NCBI RefSeq assembly: GCF_000686805.1
Contig: NZ_JMLP01000010.1
Span: forward strand, 124,001 to 188,000
Direction of reading: 5' to 3'
Source: Bacillus sp. UNC41MFS5
GTDB lineage: Bacteria > Bacillota > Bacilli > Bacillales_B > DSM-18226
DNA: 64,000 bases
Of this stretch, positions 25,891 through 35,060 are shown one piece after another. The translations under genes and the position numbers were made by a program. The notes beneath the pieces are model-generated. The model saw nothing but the letters and a program-made list of their open reading frames with translations, did not search any database and was not told where the DNA came from. Every line of letters begins with the position of its first letter. Positions within the stretch are counted from its first letter, which is position 1.

Positions 25891-26356
25891 GCCCATCATT
25901 TGATTCCTTCATATTATCCTTATCCATGTTATCCATTGAGTTCTTTGCGTTAGCATCCTCAGGTTCACTTGGGGTTCCGACAACAAATTCTTTTTTAGGC
26001 ATGTTGTGCATATCTCTTGCAGTAACATGTGAGATGATATAATACGTACCTTCTTGATTAAAAGATTTCTCTAGACGATAGACTCCATTCTCAGAATGTT
26101 TTATTTCTACTTTTTCATGGTTGTCATTCTTTGCACGCCAAATCTCAAAGATAACTTCTGCATCATCCACCTGATCTTTTCCTTGGGTAACCTTCGCTTC
26201 AAATGTGACCGGCTTGCCCAGTTCACCTGGATTTGGTTTTATGGATAAGATTACTTCAACCATTTGCGGCAGATTATCATCTTGATCTTTTTTATTACAA
26301 GACACAACGATATTTAAACATATAACAATCACTAAAAAAACGAAAAACTTTTTCAA
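25886..26356 (-). CDS. FixH/YtkA-like lipoprotein
   Basis: A secreted, lipid-anchored protein of 156 residues. The signal peptide ends in the lipobox VVSC (Cys20). The body (about 35-125) is an immunoglobulin-like YtkA/FixH domain with GELGKPVTFEAKVTQG and an EGTYYIISHVTARDMH block whose His and Met residues resemble copper-binding variants. The tail is acidic and Asn-rich. It starts 12 bases after the small gene upstream and is probably co-transcribed with it. Confidence 0.75.
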   Translation of the reverse strand: MKKFFVFLVIVICLNIVVSCNKKDQDDNLPQMVEVILSIKPNPGELGKPVTFEAKVTQGKDQVDDAEVIFEIWRAKNDNHEKVEIKHSENGVYRLEKSFNQEGTYYIISHVTARDMHNMPKKEFVVGTPSEPEDANAKNSMDNMDKDNMKESNDGQ

Positions 26357-26368
26357 TGTCTCTCTCCC

Positions 26369-26647
26369 CTATCCTAATTCTTCCATCACTTTATTGTGAA
26401 TTTTTATTAACAGTACCTTAGCTTCTAGCGAAACTGTAGAATCACTCACTCTTTTAATGGCAGAAAAATATTTCTCATATTTGTTTTTTCTGATTCTCGG
26501 GTGTGAATTTTCATCGAGAAGCTCTCTTTTTATTGCTTCTAGCAATGTCTCCTTACTGCTTTTCCCCATCGTTTCAAGTAACCGATGATTCCAAATCAGC
26601 CGATATTTTTCTAATAAATGATCAAATGATATCTTTTCAATTGACAA
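26369..26647 (-). CDS. Small hypothetical protein, about 92 aa
   Basis: I do not recognise this helical, basic protein (about 92 residues, many Lys/Glu, no signal). GGGGGG at 26655-26660 sits seven bases before a TTG at 26647; another TTG at 26653 is too close. It precedes the FixH-like lipoprotein gene by 12 bases on the same strand, so they probably form a two-gene unit. Confidence 0.55.
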   Translation of the reverse strand: MSIEKISFDHLLEKYRLIWNHRLLETMGKSSKETLLEAIKRELLDENSHPRIRKNKYEKYFSAIKRVSDSTVSLEAKVLLIKIHNKVMEELG

Positions 26648-26747
26648 AAACAATCCCCCCTTTTTGTCTTCACTTGCATTGTTACATATTTACTAACCAC
26701 ATTGCAAAAAATAACTTTTAACAAGATTGAGGAAGGAGAATCCTACT

Positions 26748-26993
26748 ATGTCAACACCTTATAAATGTCCAAATTGCAAGACCAATCGAAGTCGTTTTAA
26801 TGTGATCCAACAAGTATCTCATTCTGTTAAACTCGACCCACAATCAGGAGCCGTTATCAGAGAGTATGCTGAAAACGATTTAGAGCCCTTTCATCTCCCT
26901 TACAATGGCCCCGATTATCGAATACAATGCGGTGCTTGCGGTTTAATTGAAGATGAACGAACCTTTATCAAATTTGGAGAACAGCCGTTATAG
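26748..26993 (+). CDS. Zinc-ribbon hypothetical protein, 81 aa
   Basis: The product carries two Cys pairs, CPNC (residues 7-10) and CGAC (near 63), which frame a probable zinc ribbon of about 60 residues. The rest is unremarkable. The ATG at 26748 follows AAGGAG. Similar short proteins occur in Bacillus genomes, but I know of no function. It is monocistronic between divergent and convergent neighbours. Confidence 0.65.
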   Translation: MSTPYKCPNCKTNRSRFNVIQQVSHSVKLDPQSGAVIREYAENDLEPFHLPYNGPDYRIQCGACGLIEDERTFIKFGEQPL

Positions 26994-27007
26994 CCTCATC
27001 ATCAAAC

Positions 27008-27055
27008 AAAAACATCCCTAATTGGAGTGTCCAATTTCAGGATGTTTTTGTTTTT
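27008..27055. terminator. Bidirectional terminator
   Basis: A 10-bp stem (27008-27017 with 27040-27049) contains an inner small stem (ATTGG with CCAAT). T-rich runs follow on both strands. Confidence 0.85.
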
Positions 27056-27060
27056 GTTTA

Positions 27061-27879
27061 TTAAAGTCCATTTTCCTTTAGAAAATCCTGTGAATCCACT
27101 TTCCAAGCGTCCAGAGGTGAAAATCTAATCAGGTGAATGTCTCCCCTAAAGGTTTGTCTGCCTCTATTTTTAATATACCAGTCAATTTCCACAGGTACGT
27201 TCAAACTGATTTCTTCCGTTAAATCCTCTGCCGGCAATAGTTCGGTTCGAGAAAGTCTAATATTTTCAACATCGTCTAAAATGGGCTTCCAATTAATTTT
27301 TTGCAATGAGGCTAGTGATGTAATTCGGCTGTCCTGCTGCTTAAATCCGGCTACATAGGCATTTATGACTTCATAGGGATTTGCTTTACCTAAATACTGA
27401 TTTAATTTCCCTGAAGCTTTCAATACCATAAGCATATGCGATAAATCCATTGAGTTCGTACGATGGGTCGTACTGCCATAAAAATGAATACAAAAGTGTC
27501 CTGGAAAGTTATTCTGCAGTGCACCTGCACCATGGGGCATCCCATGCATGGAACCTGCAATCCACTGGTCCTTATGAATAACAATAATGGCCCTGCGTTT
27601 CCAGCTCCATTCGCCCCCGTATATTCTTTTCATGATTTTCGTATCCTTGGAGGTTAAGGGTTGGACGTCCGCATGGTGGCTCCCCGCCCGTCTTTGCACT
27701 TTAAACTTTTTACCCGTTTCTACATCCAAAACAGTAAATTTTGTGTATTTCGGCAGAATTTGATTAACTTCTTTCCAGTTCAACATCTCAATTTTATAAC
27801 TAATGGTTGTTGCAGCTTTAACCTCTTGACCCAATAGGAGGATATGAATAAATACAAAAAAAATAACTACCCTCTTCAT
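27061..27879 (-). CDS. Conserved exported protein, possibly a cell-wall hydrolase or transpeptidase-like enzyme
   Basis: The 272-residue protein starts with a signal peptide (1-22, cleavage after VKA). A conserved core (about 60-145) has GSHHADVQPLT, GGEWSWKRRAI and GMPHGAGALQNNFPGHFCIHF, a set of His, Asp and Cys residues that resembles a catalytic centre. The HG...C arrangement recalls L,D-transpeptidases, but I cannot assign the family. It is monocistronic. Confidence 0.6.
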   Translation of the reverse strand: MKRVVIFFVFIHILLLGQEVKAATTISYKIEMLNWKEVNQILPKYTKFTVLDVETGKKFKVQRRAGSHHADVQPLTSKDTKIMKRIYGGEWSWKRRAIIVIHKDQWIAGSMHGMPHGAGALQNNFPGHFCIHFYGSTTHRTNSMDLSHMLMVLKASGKLNQYLGKANPYEVINAYVAGFKQQDSRITSLASLQKINWKPILDDVENIRLSRTELLPAEDLTEEISLNVPVEIDWYIKNRGRQTFRGDIHLIRFSPLDAWKVDSQDFLKENGL

Positions 27880-27967
27880 CGCATCCTCCTTTTAAAAAAT
27901 AAACTTTGCCACATTAAAAGAGTTACCTGAAGAGGAAATAATCATTCATTCAATCCCGGTAATTTTG

Positions 27968-28873
27968 TTATTTATCAAGATTTTCTAATTGTGTTTTAAT
28001 TACGTTCCAATCAATATTCTCACCGATAAAGACAAGGTTTAATGGCATATTCATATCCTGTTTCATGTATAATGGCATTCCATAAGAAAATTGAAATAAA
28101 AAAGGGAGCTTCGAATAATCAAACTTAAGATAGCCTTTTATACGGTAAATCGTATCAGGCAGCTTTTTCAAAAAATCCTCAAATTCTGTTTGGCTGATTG
28201 CTGATTCAAATTGGTAAACAAAGGTCGTTAAATTAAGATGTACAGGTTGTGTCACCTTATCAACTGACACGGAAAGTTTTCTCAACTGGTCGATAGAGAC
28301 CTGTGAAAAATTAGTAAGAAGGCATCTTGCATTCGGATTTATCGACTGAATTTCAAAAGTGATCTTTGCTTGCTCACTCTCTGTTAATTCATTCAACTTA
28401 TTAACAAGAATATAGTCCGCATGTCTCACCTGCTCTAGAATCAATTGCTGAAGTTGTGGACTTAATGATTTTCGAACTAACCACCTTGTCCCATCAACGG
28501 TGGTGATAATCCCCTTTATGATTAATTTATCTGCAAATAAGGGAGAAAGAATCGCATCTAAAACCTCCACAGGGTGTGCAGCCCCGGTTGTCTCGATATA
28601 GATTACTTCTGGTTCTTCCTCTACCAATAGACCTTGCAATTGGGCTTCAAGCTTATCCTGAATGGAACAGCAAATACAACCACCTAGCAGTTCTTTTAAA
28701 GTAACATCTTCCTCATCGACTATATCAGAATCAATGGAGACCTTACCTAATTCATTCATCATGACAGCCGTTTTTCTTCCTGTTCGATGTTCATCCTCTA
28801 ATAATTGTTTGAGAAGGCTGGTTTTCCCGCTCCCTAAAAAACCGGATAAAATATAAACCTCAGCTTTTTTCAT
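27968..28873 (-). CDS. CobW/COG0523 family GTP-dependent metallochaperone
   Basis: A G3E GTPase of about 301 residues with Walker A GFLGSGKTS (about 10-18), the metal-binding GGCICCS motif (CxCC type, about 64-70), ETTGAAHP and NKLNEL (guanine specificity). COG0523 proteins such as YciC/ZagA deliver zinc or other metals to enzymes. The CobW C-terminal domain (about 205-295) is present but short, with no His-rich tail. The ATG at 28873 follows GGAAGGG. No Zur box was confirmed by eye. Confidence 0.87.
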   Translation of the reverse strand: MKKAEVYILSGFLGSGKTSLLKQLLEDEHRTGRKTAVMMNELGKVSIDSDIVDEEDVTLKELLGGCICCSIQDKLEAQLQGLLVEEEPEVIYIETTGAAHPVEVLDAILSPLFADKLIIKGIITTVDGTRWLVRKSLSPQLQQLILEQVRHADYILVNKLNELTESEQAKITFEIQSINPNARCLLTNFSQVSIDQLRKLSVSVDKVTQPVHLNLTTFVYQFESAISQTEFEDFLKKLPDTIYRIKGYLKFDYSKLPFLFQFSYGMPLYMKQDMNMPLNLVFIGENIDWNVIKTQLENLDK

Positions 28874-28911
28874 CGTCAAATCCCTTCCATTCTTCAGTGA
28901 TGTTTTCTTAA

Positions 28912-28944
28912 AAAAATGGACCCAACTTCTAAGGAAGTCGGGTC
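28912..28944 (-). terminator. Terminator of the CtpA-type protease gene
   Basis: A 10-bp stem (28919-28928 with 28935-28944), one G-U pair, is followed on the minus strand by CATTTTTTT. Confidence 0.88.
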
Positions 28945-28952
28945 GCTATCGT

Positions 28953-30464
28953 TTATTTCATCGTTCCCTTTAATACTTTAATCGCCTCTTGCATTTGTGT
29001 ATCATTATTTTTAATTTTGTCTCTTAATAAGTCCATTAATTTCAAGGTAGAATCGCCTTTTAGAATTCCATTAACTGGTAGCTTATGAGCTTTTTGGAAA
29101 GCAGTGACGGCAGCTTTTGTCTTTTTATCAAAGAATCCGTCTGTCCGACCTGGGTTATATCCAACTGCTTTTAACATTTTCTGTGCAGTTTGTACTTCTG
29201 TTCCTGAACTAGATTGTTTTAGTTCCTTATCCGGATTAATGATTGTTAAGGACGCATAATCAGGCAAGGCTACTGCCACATCTGGATTAATCCCCTTTTT
29301 ATGAATCCAATTTCCGTTTGGTGTTAACCATTTTGCGGTTGTAAATTTAAGATTTGAACCATCCTTAAAGTCAGAAGCCGTTTGCACAGTTCCCTTCCCA
29401 AAAGACTTTTCTCCAACTAGTTTTACACCTGCTGATTCTTTCACAGCCCCTGCAAGGATTTCTGATGCACTGGCACTGCCTTTATCAATTAAGACAACTA
29501 AAGGAAGATTTGGATTTCCTTCATTTTGCGACGGATACTCTTTAATCTTTCCATTACGATCTTCTACTTTTAATATAAGTTTTCCTTTTGGAACGAACAT
29601 ACTCGAAATCGAGATGGCCTGGTCTAATAGACCTCCTGGATTTTGGCGCAAGTCTAATACGAGACCCTTCATGCCTTTACCATTCAATTCATTGAGTTTT
29701 TCTACAAGTTCCTTTGCTGTATTGCTTGAAAAACTGGTAATTTGAACCTTTGCAATACCATCACCAACCATTTCACCATAAACCGTTTCAATCGGAATCT
29801 CATCTCTAATAATTGGGACTGTCATTGGTGCATCTGTTCCAGGCCTTTGAATGGACAACTCTACCTTCGTCCCCTTTTTGCCGCGAATCAGGGTTACTGC
29901 TTGAGTTGAATTCATGCCTTGGAGGCTTTTTCCATTCACAGACATAATCATATCATTAGGTTTTAAGCCAGCTTTTTCAGCTGGAGAGCCTTTGATTGGA
30001 GATACAATAACAATATGCCCATCCTTTTCCTGAATTTCGGCTCCTATACCTTGAAACGAAGAAGAAATACTGCCATGAAAGCTTTCGGCTTCTTCATTGC
30101 TCATATAATCTGAATAGGGGTCATCGAGCGACTCCACCATTCCGTTTATTGCCCCATTAATGACCTTTTTTTGATCGATATCTTTGTAATAACCAGTCTT
30201 TAATGTGTCAAATGCTTCATAAAGTTTATTAAATTCTGGTCGTTCCGTTCCTACGTTGACTACCTTTTCATCCCCAAACGCAAGTGCAAATGTTGTAATC
30301 CCCGCAGAAAGAAACACCACCATAAACAACAGCATGATAAAATGAAATCTCTTTAATCGTATGTATCCAGTTTTGTTTTCGACTGCCTGCTCTTGTTCAA
30401 TATTGGTATCTTTCACTTTTTCTTGTCCAATTTTCTCATCTTCCAAAGCCTTCACCACTTTCAT
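28953..30464 (-). CDS. ctpA: S41 carboxyl-terminal processing protease
   Basis: A membrane-anchored protease of 503 residues. In order: a cytoplasmic basic/acidic start, one membrane helix (about 41-63), a PDZ domain (about 135-210), the S41 catalytic core with Ser332 (GSASASE) and Lys357 (GKGTV), and a C-terminal peptidoglycan-binding domain (about 400-480). B. subtilis CtpA and CtpB share this layout. The ctpA name rests on the nearby deoD-yodL order, where I recall ctpA sitting in B. subtilis, and is tentative. Confidence 0.85.
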   Translation of the reverse strand: MKVVKALEDEKIGQEKVKDTNIEQEQAVENKTGYIRLKRFHFIMLLFMVVFLSAGITTFALAFGDEKVVNVGTERPEFNKLYEAFDTLKTGYYKDIDQKKVINGAINGMVESLDDPYSDYMSNEEAESFHGSISSSFQGIGAEIQEKDGHIVIVSPIKGSPAEKAGLKPNDMIMSVNGKSLQGMNSTQAVTLIRGKKGTKVELSIQRPGTDAPMTVPIIRDEIPIETVYGEMVGDGIAKVQITSFSSNTAKELVEKLNELNGKGMKGLVLDLRQNPGGLLDQAISISSMFVPKGKLILKVEDRNGKIKEYPSQNEGNPNLPLVVLIDKGSASASEILAGAVKESAGVKLVGEKSFGKGTVQTASDFKDGSNLKFTTAKWLTPNGNWIHKKGINPDVAVALPDYASLTIINPDKELKQSSSGTEVQTAQKMLKAVGYNPGRTDGFFDKKTKAAVTAFQKAHKLPVNGILKGDSTLKLMDLLRDKIKNNDTQMQEAIKVLKGTMK

Positions 30465-30571
30465 TCACCATAAAAATTAACTCTTAGTGATTAGAATAAC
30501 ATCTTTTACTTAAAATTAACAAAGAAAAGTTAATGAAATTAATAATATTCACAGGAAACCGATGTTCACAA

Positions 30572-30603
30572 AAAACGGCACCTACAAAATAGTAAGCGCC
30601 GTT
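30572..30603 (-). terminator. Terminator of copA-copZ
   Basis: An imperfect 12-position stem (30574-30585 with 30592-30603, two mismatches) is followed by TTTTTTGTG on the minus strand. Confidence 0.75.
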
Positions 30604-30608
30604 CGTAC

Positions 30609-30815
30609 TTATTCTACATCATAGCCTTGGTCTTCGACAGCTTCCTTTAGCTTTGTTACTGGGGCTTTGCTTGAATCATGACCTACCTCCACTTTGCCAT
30701 CCTTTAGTGAAACATTTACCTCGCTTACCCCTTCAACACCTAGAAGTGCTGTTTTGACTGCTTTTTCGCAATGTCCGCATGTCATTCCTGTTACCTGTAA
30801 TGTTGTTTTCTCCAT
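30609..30815 (-). CDS. copZ: Copper chaperone CopZ
   Basis: A 68-residue HMA-domain protein with the copper-binding MTCGHC motif (Cys13, Cys16) that hands Cu(I) to CopA in the cytoplasm. The beta-alpha-beta-beta-alpha-beta pattern ends in the conserved DQGYDVE. It follows copA by 21 bases. In B. subtilis copZ precedes copA, so the order is reversed here. Confidence 0.95.
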   Translation of the reverse strand: MEKTTLQVTGMTCGHCEKAVKTALLGVEGVSEVNVSLKDGKVEVGHDSSKAPVTKLKEAVEDQGYDVE

Positions 30816-30836
30816 ATCGAATACCTCACTTTTTAT

Positions 30837-33026
30837 TTATATGTTCTTTCTCTTCAATCGAAGGGAATTAGACACTACTGATACTGAACTAAATGCCATA
30901 GCTGCACCAGCAACCCATGGGGCTAACAATCCTAGAGCCGCTATCGGTATTCCCCCTGTATTGTATACAAGAGCCCAGAACAAATTTTGACGAATATTTT
31001 GCATCGTTGTTTTACTTAAAGCCATCGCTTTTGGAATCAAGGTTAATTCGCCGCCAAGAATCGTGATATCGGCAGCTTCAATGGCCACATCTGTTCCAGT
31101 ACCGATTGCAATTCCGATATCAGCAACAGCAAGAGCTGGGGCATCATTAATGCCATCGCCCACCATCGCCACTTTTAGACCTTTTGACTGTAATTCTTTC
31201 ACATGATTAGCCTTTTCCTCTGGCAATACTTCTGCAATGACATTTGTGATTCCTACTTGATGTGCAATCGCCTTGGCGGTCCGCTCATTATCACCAGTTA
31301 ACATAAACACATCAATACCTAAATGCAGTAATTGCTGCACGGCTAATTTGGCTGTTTCTTTCACTGTATCAGCTACTGCAACCACACCTACGATAGTAGA
31401 ATTTATAGCAATAAACATCGCTGTTTTTCCTTCGTTTTCTAAACGAGACAGATCTTTTTCTCCCGTTAAGCTGGCAATATTTTTAAGATTCATTAACTTT
31501 CTGGTGCCCACGAATATTTCATCCTCGCCAATTTTCGCTTCAATTCCATACCCTGGCACAGCCTTAAACCGTTTAACAGGGAGAGTACTCGATCTTTTTT
31601 CGATCCCATATTTTACAATTGCTTCCGCTAATGGATGTTCCGAAGACTTCTCAGCGGACACAAGGTATTGGAGAACTTTTTTCTCCTCCTCATATGCAAT
31701 AAAATCAGTAACCATGGGTTGTCCTTTTGTAATTGTGCCCGTTTTATCAAGGATGAGTGCATTGATTTTATGAGCTGTTTCTAAATGTTCTCCGCCTTTA
31801 AAGAGAATTCCCATTTCAGCTCCTTTCCCTGTCCCGACCATAATTGATGTCGGCGTTGCAAGGCCGAGAGCACATGGACAGGCAATCACGAGAACAGCAA
31901 TTGCTGTTTCAAGGGCGGAAGAAAACTCACCAGGGTGGACAAAGAAATACCAAATCAAAAAGGTAATCAACGAAATAGCGACAACAATAGGGACAAAATA
32001 TCCTGAAATGGTATCAGCGACACGTTGAATGGGCGCTTTGCTGCCTTGCGCTTCTTCGACAATTTTTATTATTCCAGCAAGTGCTGTGTCTTTACCCACT
32101 TTCACTGCTTTTATTGTCAAGGTTCCATTTTTATTGATGGTCGAACCTATAACTGTATCCCCTACAGCTTTTTCGACCGGGATCGATTCACCGGTTATCA
32201 TGGACTCATTAACAGAAGATTGTCCTAAGGTTACTTCACCATCAACGGGAATTTTTTCACCTGGTTTCACCAATAAAAGATCGGAAACCTTCACTTCTTC
32301 TATAGGGATTTGCCATTGCTTTCCATCTCTGATTACTGTTGCTTCCTTTGCTTGGAGACTTAGCAATTTAGAAATAGCAATCGTGGTTTTCCCCTTTGCT
32401 ATCGTTTCAAATAACTTCCCCAAAAGAATTAAAGTAATCAGCACAGCGCTAGTTTCAAAATAAAGATGCGGCATATAGGCCCGGTTTCCAATTGTTTTCA
32501 CTCCTTCAGCAAGGCTATAAAAATAGGCCGCAGAAGTTCCTAGGGTCACAAGAACATCCATATTAGCACTTTTGTTTTTTAATGCTTTAAAAGTACCTAC
32601 ATAAAATTGCCCGCCAATATAAAATTGCACAGGAGTTGCCAAAAGCAATTGAAACCATGGATTCATCAATAGGTGTGGCATTGCCAATCCTAGATCCACT
32701 GGAATGTGCGCAAGCATCGTATATAAAAGTGGAATAGATAGAATGACCGAGAGTAGAAACTTCTGTTTTTTCCTCTGTAATTCCTCTTCTTTATATTGCT
32801 GCTTTTGTTCCGCTTCATCAAATCGTGCACCATAGCCAAGTTTTTCTATTTTAGCAATGATATCATTACTTGAAACTTGTTCAGTATTAAAAGAAATAGC
32901 TGCAGTCTCCATGGCCAAATTGACATTTGCTTGTACACCGTCCATTTTATTTAGGACCTTTTCAATTCTGGTAGAACAGGCCGCGCATGTCATTCCAGTA
33001 ATATCTAATTTGAGCTGCTCTTTCAT
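30837..33026 (-). CDS. copA: P1B-type Cu(I)-exporting ATPase CopA
   Basis: It pumps Cu(I) out of the cell. About 729 residues hold one N-terminal HMA domain (MTCAAC, Cys14/Cys17), eight membrane helices with the CPC motif ([12 protein letters not shown]), phosphorylation site DKTGT, the HP motif SEHPLAEA and the [10 protein letters not shown] hinge. B. subtilis CopA has two HMA domains; a single one is seen here. The ATG at 33026 follows AGAGGTG. The promoter carries a CsoR-like palindrome. Confidence 0.95.
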   Translation of the reverse strand: MKEQLKLDITGMTCAACSTRIEKVLNKMDGVQANVNLAMETAAISFNTEQVSSNDIIAKIEKLGYGARFDEAEQKQQYKEEELQRKKQKFLLSVILSIPLLYTMLAHIPVDLGLAMPHLLMNPWFQLLLATPVQFYIGGQFYVGTFKALKNKSANMDVLVTLGTSAAYFYSLAEGVKTIGNRAYMPHLYFETSAVLITLILLGKLFETIAKGKTTIAISKLLSLQAKEATVIRDGKQWQIPIEEVKVSDLLLVKPGEKIPVDGEVTLGQSSVNESMITGESIPVEKAVGDTVIGSTINKNGTLTIKAVKVGKDTALAGIIKIVEEAQGSKAPIQRVADTISGYFVPIVVAISLITFLIWYFFVHPGEFSSALETAIAVLVIACPCALGLATPTSIMVGTGKGAEMGILFKGGEHLETAHKINALILDKTGTITKGQPMVTDFIAYEEEKKVLQYLVSAEKSSEHPLAEAIVKYGIEKRSSTLPVKRFKAVPGYGIEAKIGEDEIFVGTRKLMNLKNIASLTGEKDLSRLENEGKTAMFIAINSTIVGVVAVADTVKETAKLAVQQLLHLGIDVFMLTGDNERTAKAIAHQVGITNVIAEVLPEEKANHVKELQSKGLKVAMVGDGINDAPALAVADIGIAIGTGTDVAIEAADITILGGELTLIPKAMALSKTTMQNIRQNLFWALVYNTGGIPIAALGLLAPWVAGAAMAFSSVSVVSNSLRLKRKNI

Positions 33027-33048
33027 TTTAATCACCTCTATTACTATA

Positions 33049-33079
33049 TACTATACCCCCGGAGTGTATATTTCGTCAA
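33049..33079 (-). promoter_or_regulatory. copA promoter with CsoR-like operator
   Basis: TTGACG (33079-33074) and TATAGT (33055-33050) are 18 bases apart on the minus strand. The spacer holds an imperfect palindrome, ATACTATACCCCC followed by GGAGTGTAT on the plus strand (33049-33070), similar to CsoR sites of B. subtilis. csoR itself is not in the window. Confidence 0.68.
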
Positions 33080-33215
33080 AGGAATAATTTCAAAATCATA
33101 CTATTTTAAATTTAAGCCTAATCTAAACGCCTTTCGATGATATTTGTCACAGAGAAGTTTATTTTTTATTAATTCTCCATTTTGGTGGTGAGTTCCTGTT
33201 ATCTAAATAAATTTA

Positions 33216-33242
33216 AAGCCTCATCCTATATGGAAGAGGCTT
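33216..33242 (-). terminator. Terminator of deoD
   Basis: A 7-bp perfect stem (33216-33222 with 33236-33242) that can extend inward, followed by TAAATTTATT on the minus strand. Confidence 0.65.
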
Positions 33243-33249
33243 GTGGTGA

Positions 33250-33954
33250 TTATTCCTTTATAGCTGCTTCTAATGCAACTTCAATCATATCGTTAAAAGT
33301 TAGTTGTCTTTCTTCGGATGTGGTTTCTTCCCCTGTTAGAATGTGATCACTGACAGTTAGAACTGAGAGTGCTTTACGGTCAAATTTAGCGGCCAAAGTA
33401 TAAAGTGCAGTCGTTTCCATTTCAATCGCAAGAATTTGGTACTTAGCCCATTTTTCCAACTCTGCATTATCATTGTAAAACGAATCTGCTGTAAAAATAT
33501 TTCCTACTTTCAAGTTAAGCCCTTTTGCCACCCCAGCATCATATGCCTTCCGAAGTAAATCAAAGTTTGCAGTTGGGGCAAAATCGACATGACCAAAGGT
33601 AAGTCGATTCATATTTGAATCGGTAGAGCTGGTCATAGCTAGAATGACATCACGAACCTTTACATCTTTTTGAATAGCTCCACATGTTCCTACCCGAATT
33701 AGATTTTGGACATTATAGCTTTGCATCAATTCATTTATATAAATTGAGATGGAGGGTACGCCCATTCCAGTTCCTTGAACAGAAATCCGTTTTCCTTTAT
33801 AGGTCCCTGTAAAACCAAACATATTCCGGACTTCATTGTAACATTTTGCATCTTCTAAAAAGGTTTCAGCAATATATTTTGCCCGAAGCGGATCTCCTGG
33901 CAGTAATACTGTCTCTGCTATTTCGTTTTCTTTTGCACCGATATGTACACTCAT
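33250..33954 (-). CDS. deoD: Purine nucleoside phosphorylase (DeoD type)
   Basis: It phosphorolyses (deoxy)purine nucleosides to base and pentose 1-phosphate. The 234-residue hexameric-type enzyme starts [28 protein letters not shown] and has GTCGAI and EMETTALY (about 179-186), both typical of DeoD. It sits upstream of the yodL-like gene, as in B. subtilis. It is monocistronic. Confidence 0.97.
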   Translation of the reverse strand: MSVHIGAKENEIAETVLLPGDPLRAKYIAETFLEDAKCYNEVRNMFGFTGTYKGKRISVQGTGMGVPSISIYINELMQSYNVQNLIRVGTCGAIQKDVKVRDVILAMTSSTDSNMNRLTFGHVDFAPTANFDLLRKAYDAGVAKGLNLKVGNIFTADSFYNDNAELEKWAKYQILAIEMETTALYTLAAKFDRKALSVLTVSDHILTGEETTSEERQLTFNDMIEVALEAAIKE

Positions 33955-34115
33955 TTAAAAATCCTCCAATCAAGAACTGCGAACAGTTTTTAATGATTAA
34001 AACTGTGTCAAGGACAATATATCATAAACATTTTCCAATGAGAAACTCTGCAATGAAATAGACATGAATTTTTTAATTTGTGGGAAGCTATTTTTAGATT
34101 GGAGGGAGATTATCC

Positions 34116-34244
34116 ATGGGTAAAAAACATCGAAGCCGTACTAATTCACCGAAGAAAAATAACCATATTCCTGCTGAGGCAATCGTAGCTGAACATGAAG
34201 CACATGCAAAAGAGCACAATGCAACAGGCGGACGAAAACATTAA
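34116..34244 (+). CDS. Small basic protein, 42 aa
   Basis: A short reading frame with a strong GGAGGG site ahead of the ATG. The product begins MGKKHRSRTNSPKKNNH and contains EAHAKEH, ending TGGRKH; it is rich in Lys, His and Asn and looks disordered. Many small spore proteins have such composition, but I do not recognise the family. A good terminator follows. Confidence 0.6.
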   Translation: MGKKHRSRTNSPKKNNHIPAEAIVAEHEAHAKEHNATGGRKH

Positions 34245-34245
34245 G

Positions 34246-34270
34246 AAAAGCGCTATCATCCGTTTAGCGC
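34246..34270 (-). terminator. Terminator of the yodL-like gene
   Basis: A 6-bp GC-rich stem (34250-34255 with 34265-34270) is followed by TTTTCTT on the minus strand. Confidence 0.6.
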
Positions 34271-34278
34271 CGGAAAAT

Positions 34279-34308
34279 AAACCTAAGGAATTGTCCTTAG
34301 GTTTTTTT
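34279..34308. terminator. Terminator of the 42-aa gene
   Basis: A perfect 11-bp stem (34279-34289 with 34294-34304) ends in a run of seven T on the plus strand. A TTTA-rich run follows on the minus strand. Confidence 0.88.
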
Positions 34309-34312
34309 AGAG

Positions 34313-34621
34313 TTATAGGAGAACGATTCTGTTTATAGGAAACCATCCACCAGGTTTTAATTGATAATAATGCTGGCCGCCACGGCCTTCATCAATTAAA
34401 ACAATATCTCCAGTGGAGAGAAATCTTCCCTTATAGTTTGCAGGAATTCTATCGGTCACATTAAAGCGGCTGAAGGTTTCCTCTAAGCATTGTTTACGGG
34501 TGGATGCTGGAACCATGGTACGATAAACCTCTTTATGCCCCTTATGTTCACGATACCTTGGAGTTTGAAAGATCGTTACATCATATTGCAATCTAGCTCG
34601 TTTAGTTAATACTTTGATCAT
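34313..34621 (-). CDS. yodL: YodL-like protein
   Basis: A protein of about 102 residues matching the Bacillus YodL domain: VTIFQTPRYREHKGHKEVYR, then CLEETFSRFNVTDRIP and the STGDIVLIDEG block. It has no signal peptide. YodL has been linked to cell-shape and division effects in B. subtilis, but no biochemical role can be read here. Two adjacent ATG codons exist; the second (34621) has the better spacing of six from GGAGG. It keeps the deoD-yodL order of B. subtilis. Confidence 0.8.
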   Translation of the reverse strand: MIKVLTKRARLQYDVTIFQTPRYREHKGHKEVYRTMVPASTRKQCLEETFSRFNVTDRIPANYKGRFLSTGDIVLIDEGRGGQHYYQLKPGGWFPINRIVLL

Positions 34622-34779
34622 CATGAACCTCCAATTATTAGAATTTAATGTCTATTCTAATAATTAGCGATAGCGACTGTCGATTCCTCCATAGAACGCC
34701 CAATTTTTTTGTCGAATAACACTTTTTTTATCCAGACAGGATGATTCTTGTGAAAATTTAGCGAATAAAGTTGGAACAT

Positions 34780-34991
34780 AAGAAAAGCGCAAGCGCCCTG
34801 GTCAGCGGCGTATGGCCTCCTCGAAAGAGCTAACGCTCTTTCTTCGTGCGATGCTTATGCTGCCGAAGCCTTCCTTGTGGAGCGCTCCAACTGAGATAAA
34901 GGAAACACGAAGAGCCGGAGGCGCATTCGTGCTTGACTTATCGTAGGGCGGAGAGCGAAGGACACTAGCCGCTAGGGCGCTGGAGCTAGAC
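34780..34991. repeat. Dispersed intergenic repeat, copy 1 (long form)
   Basis: It begins AGAAAAGCGCAAGCGCC and ends GGGCGCTGGAGCTAGAC, with inner blocks CAGCGGCGTATGGCCT, ACTGAGATAAAGGAAACACG and GACTTATCGTAGGG shared with copy 2 at 40499. It is GC-rich compared with its surroundings and forms several hairpins. No reading frame is convincing. It fills most of the 435-base gap between yodL and spo0M. Such elements recur in Bacillus intergenic DNA. Confidence 0.8.
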
Positions 34992-35060
34992 CGTAATCTA
35001 AGTTCAAAAACTTATCATTAAATAAAAAAATAGGACCATATGGCCCTATTTCCCTCGGTT

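Noticed and set aside
31273..31773. 166-aa plus-strand reading frame over copA
   Set aside because: Antisense shadow of the conserved ATPase core, without a ribosome site.
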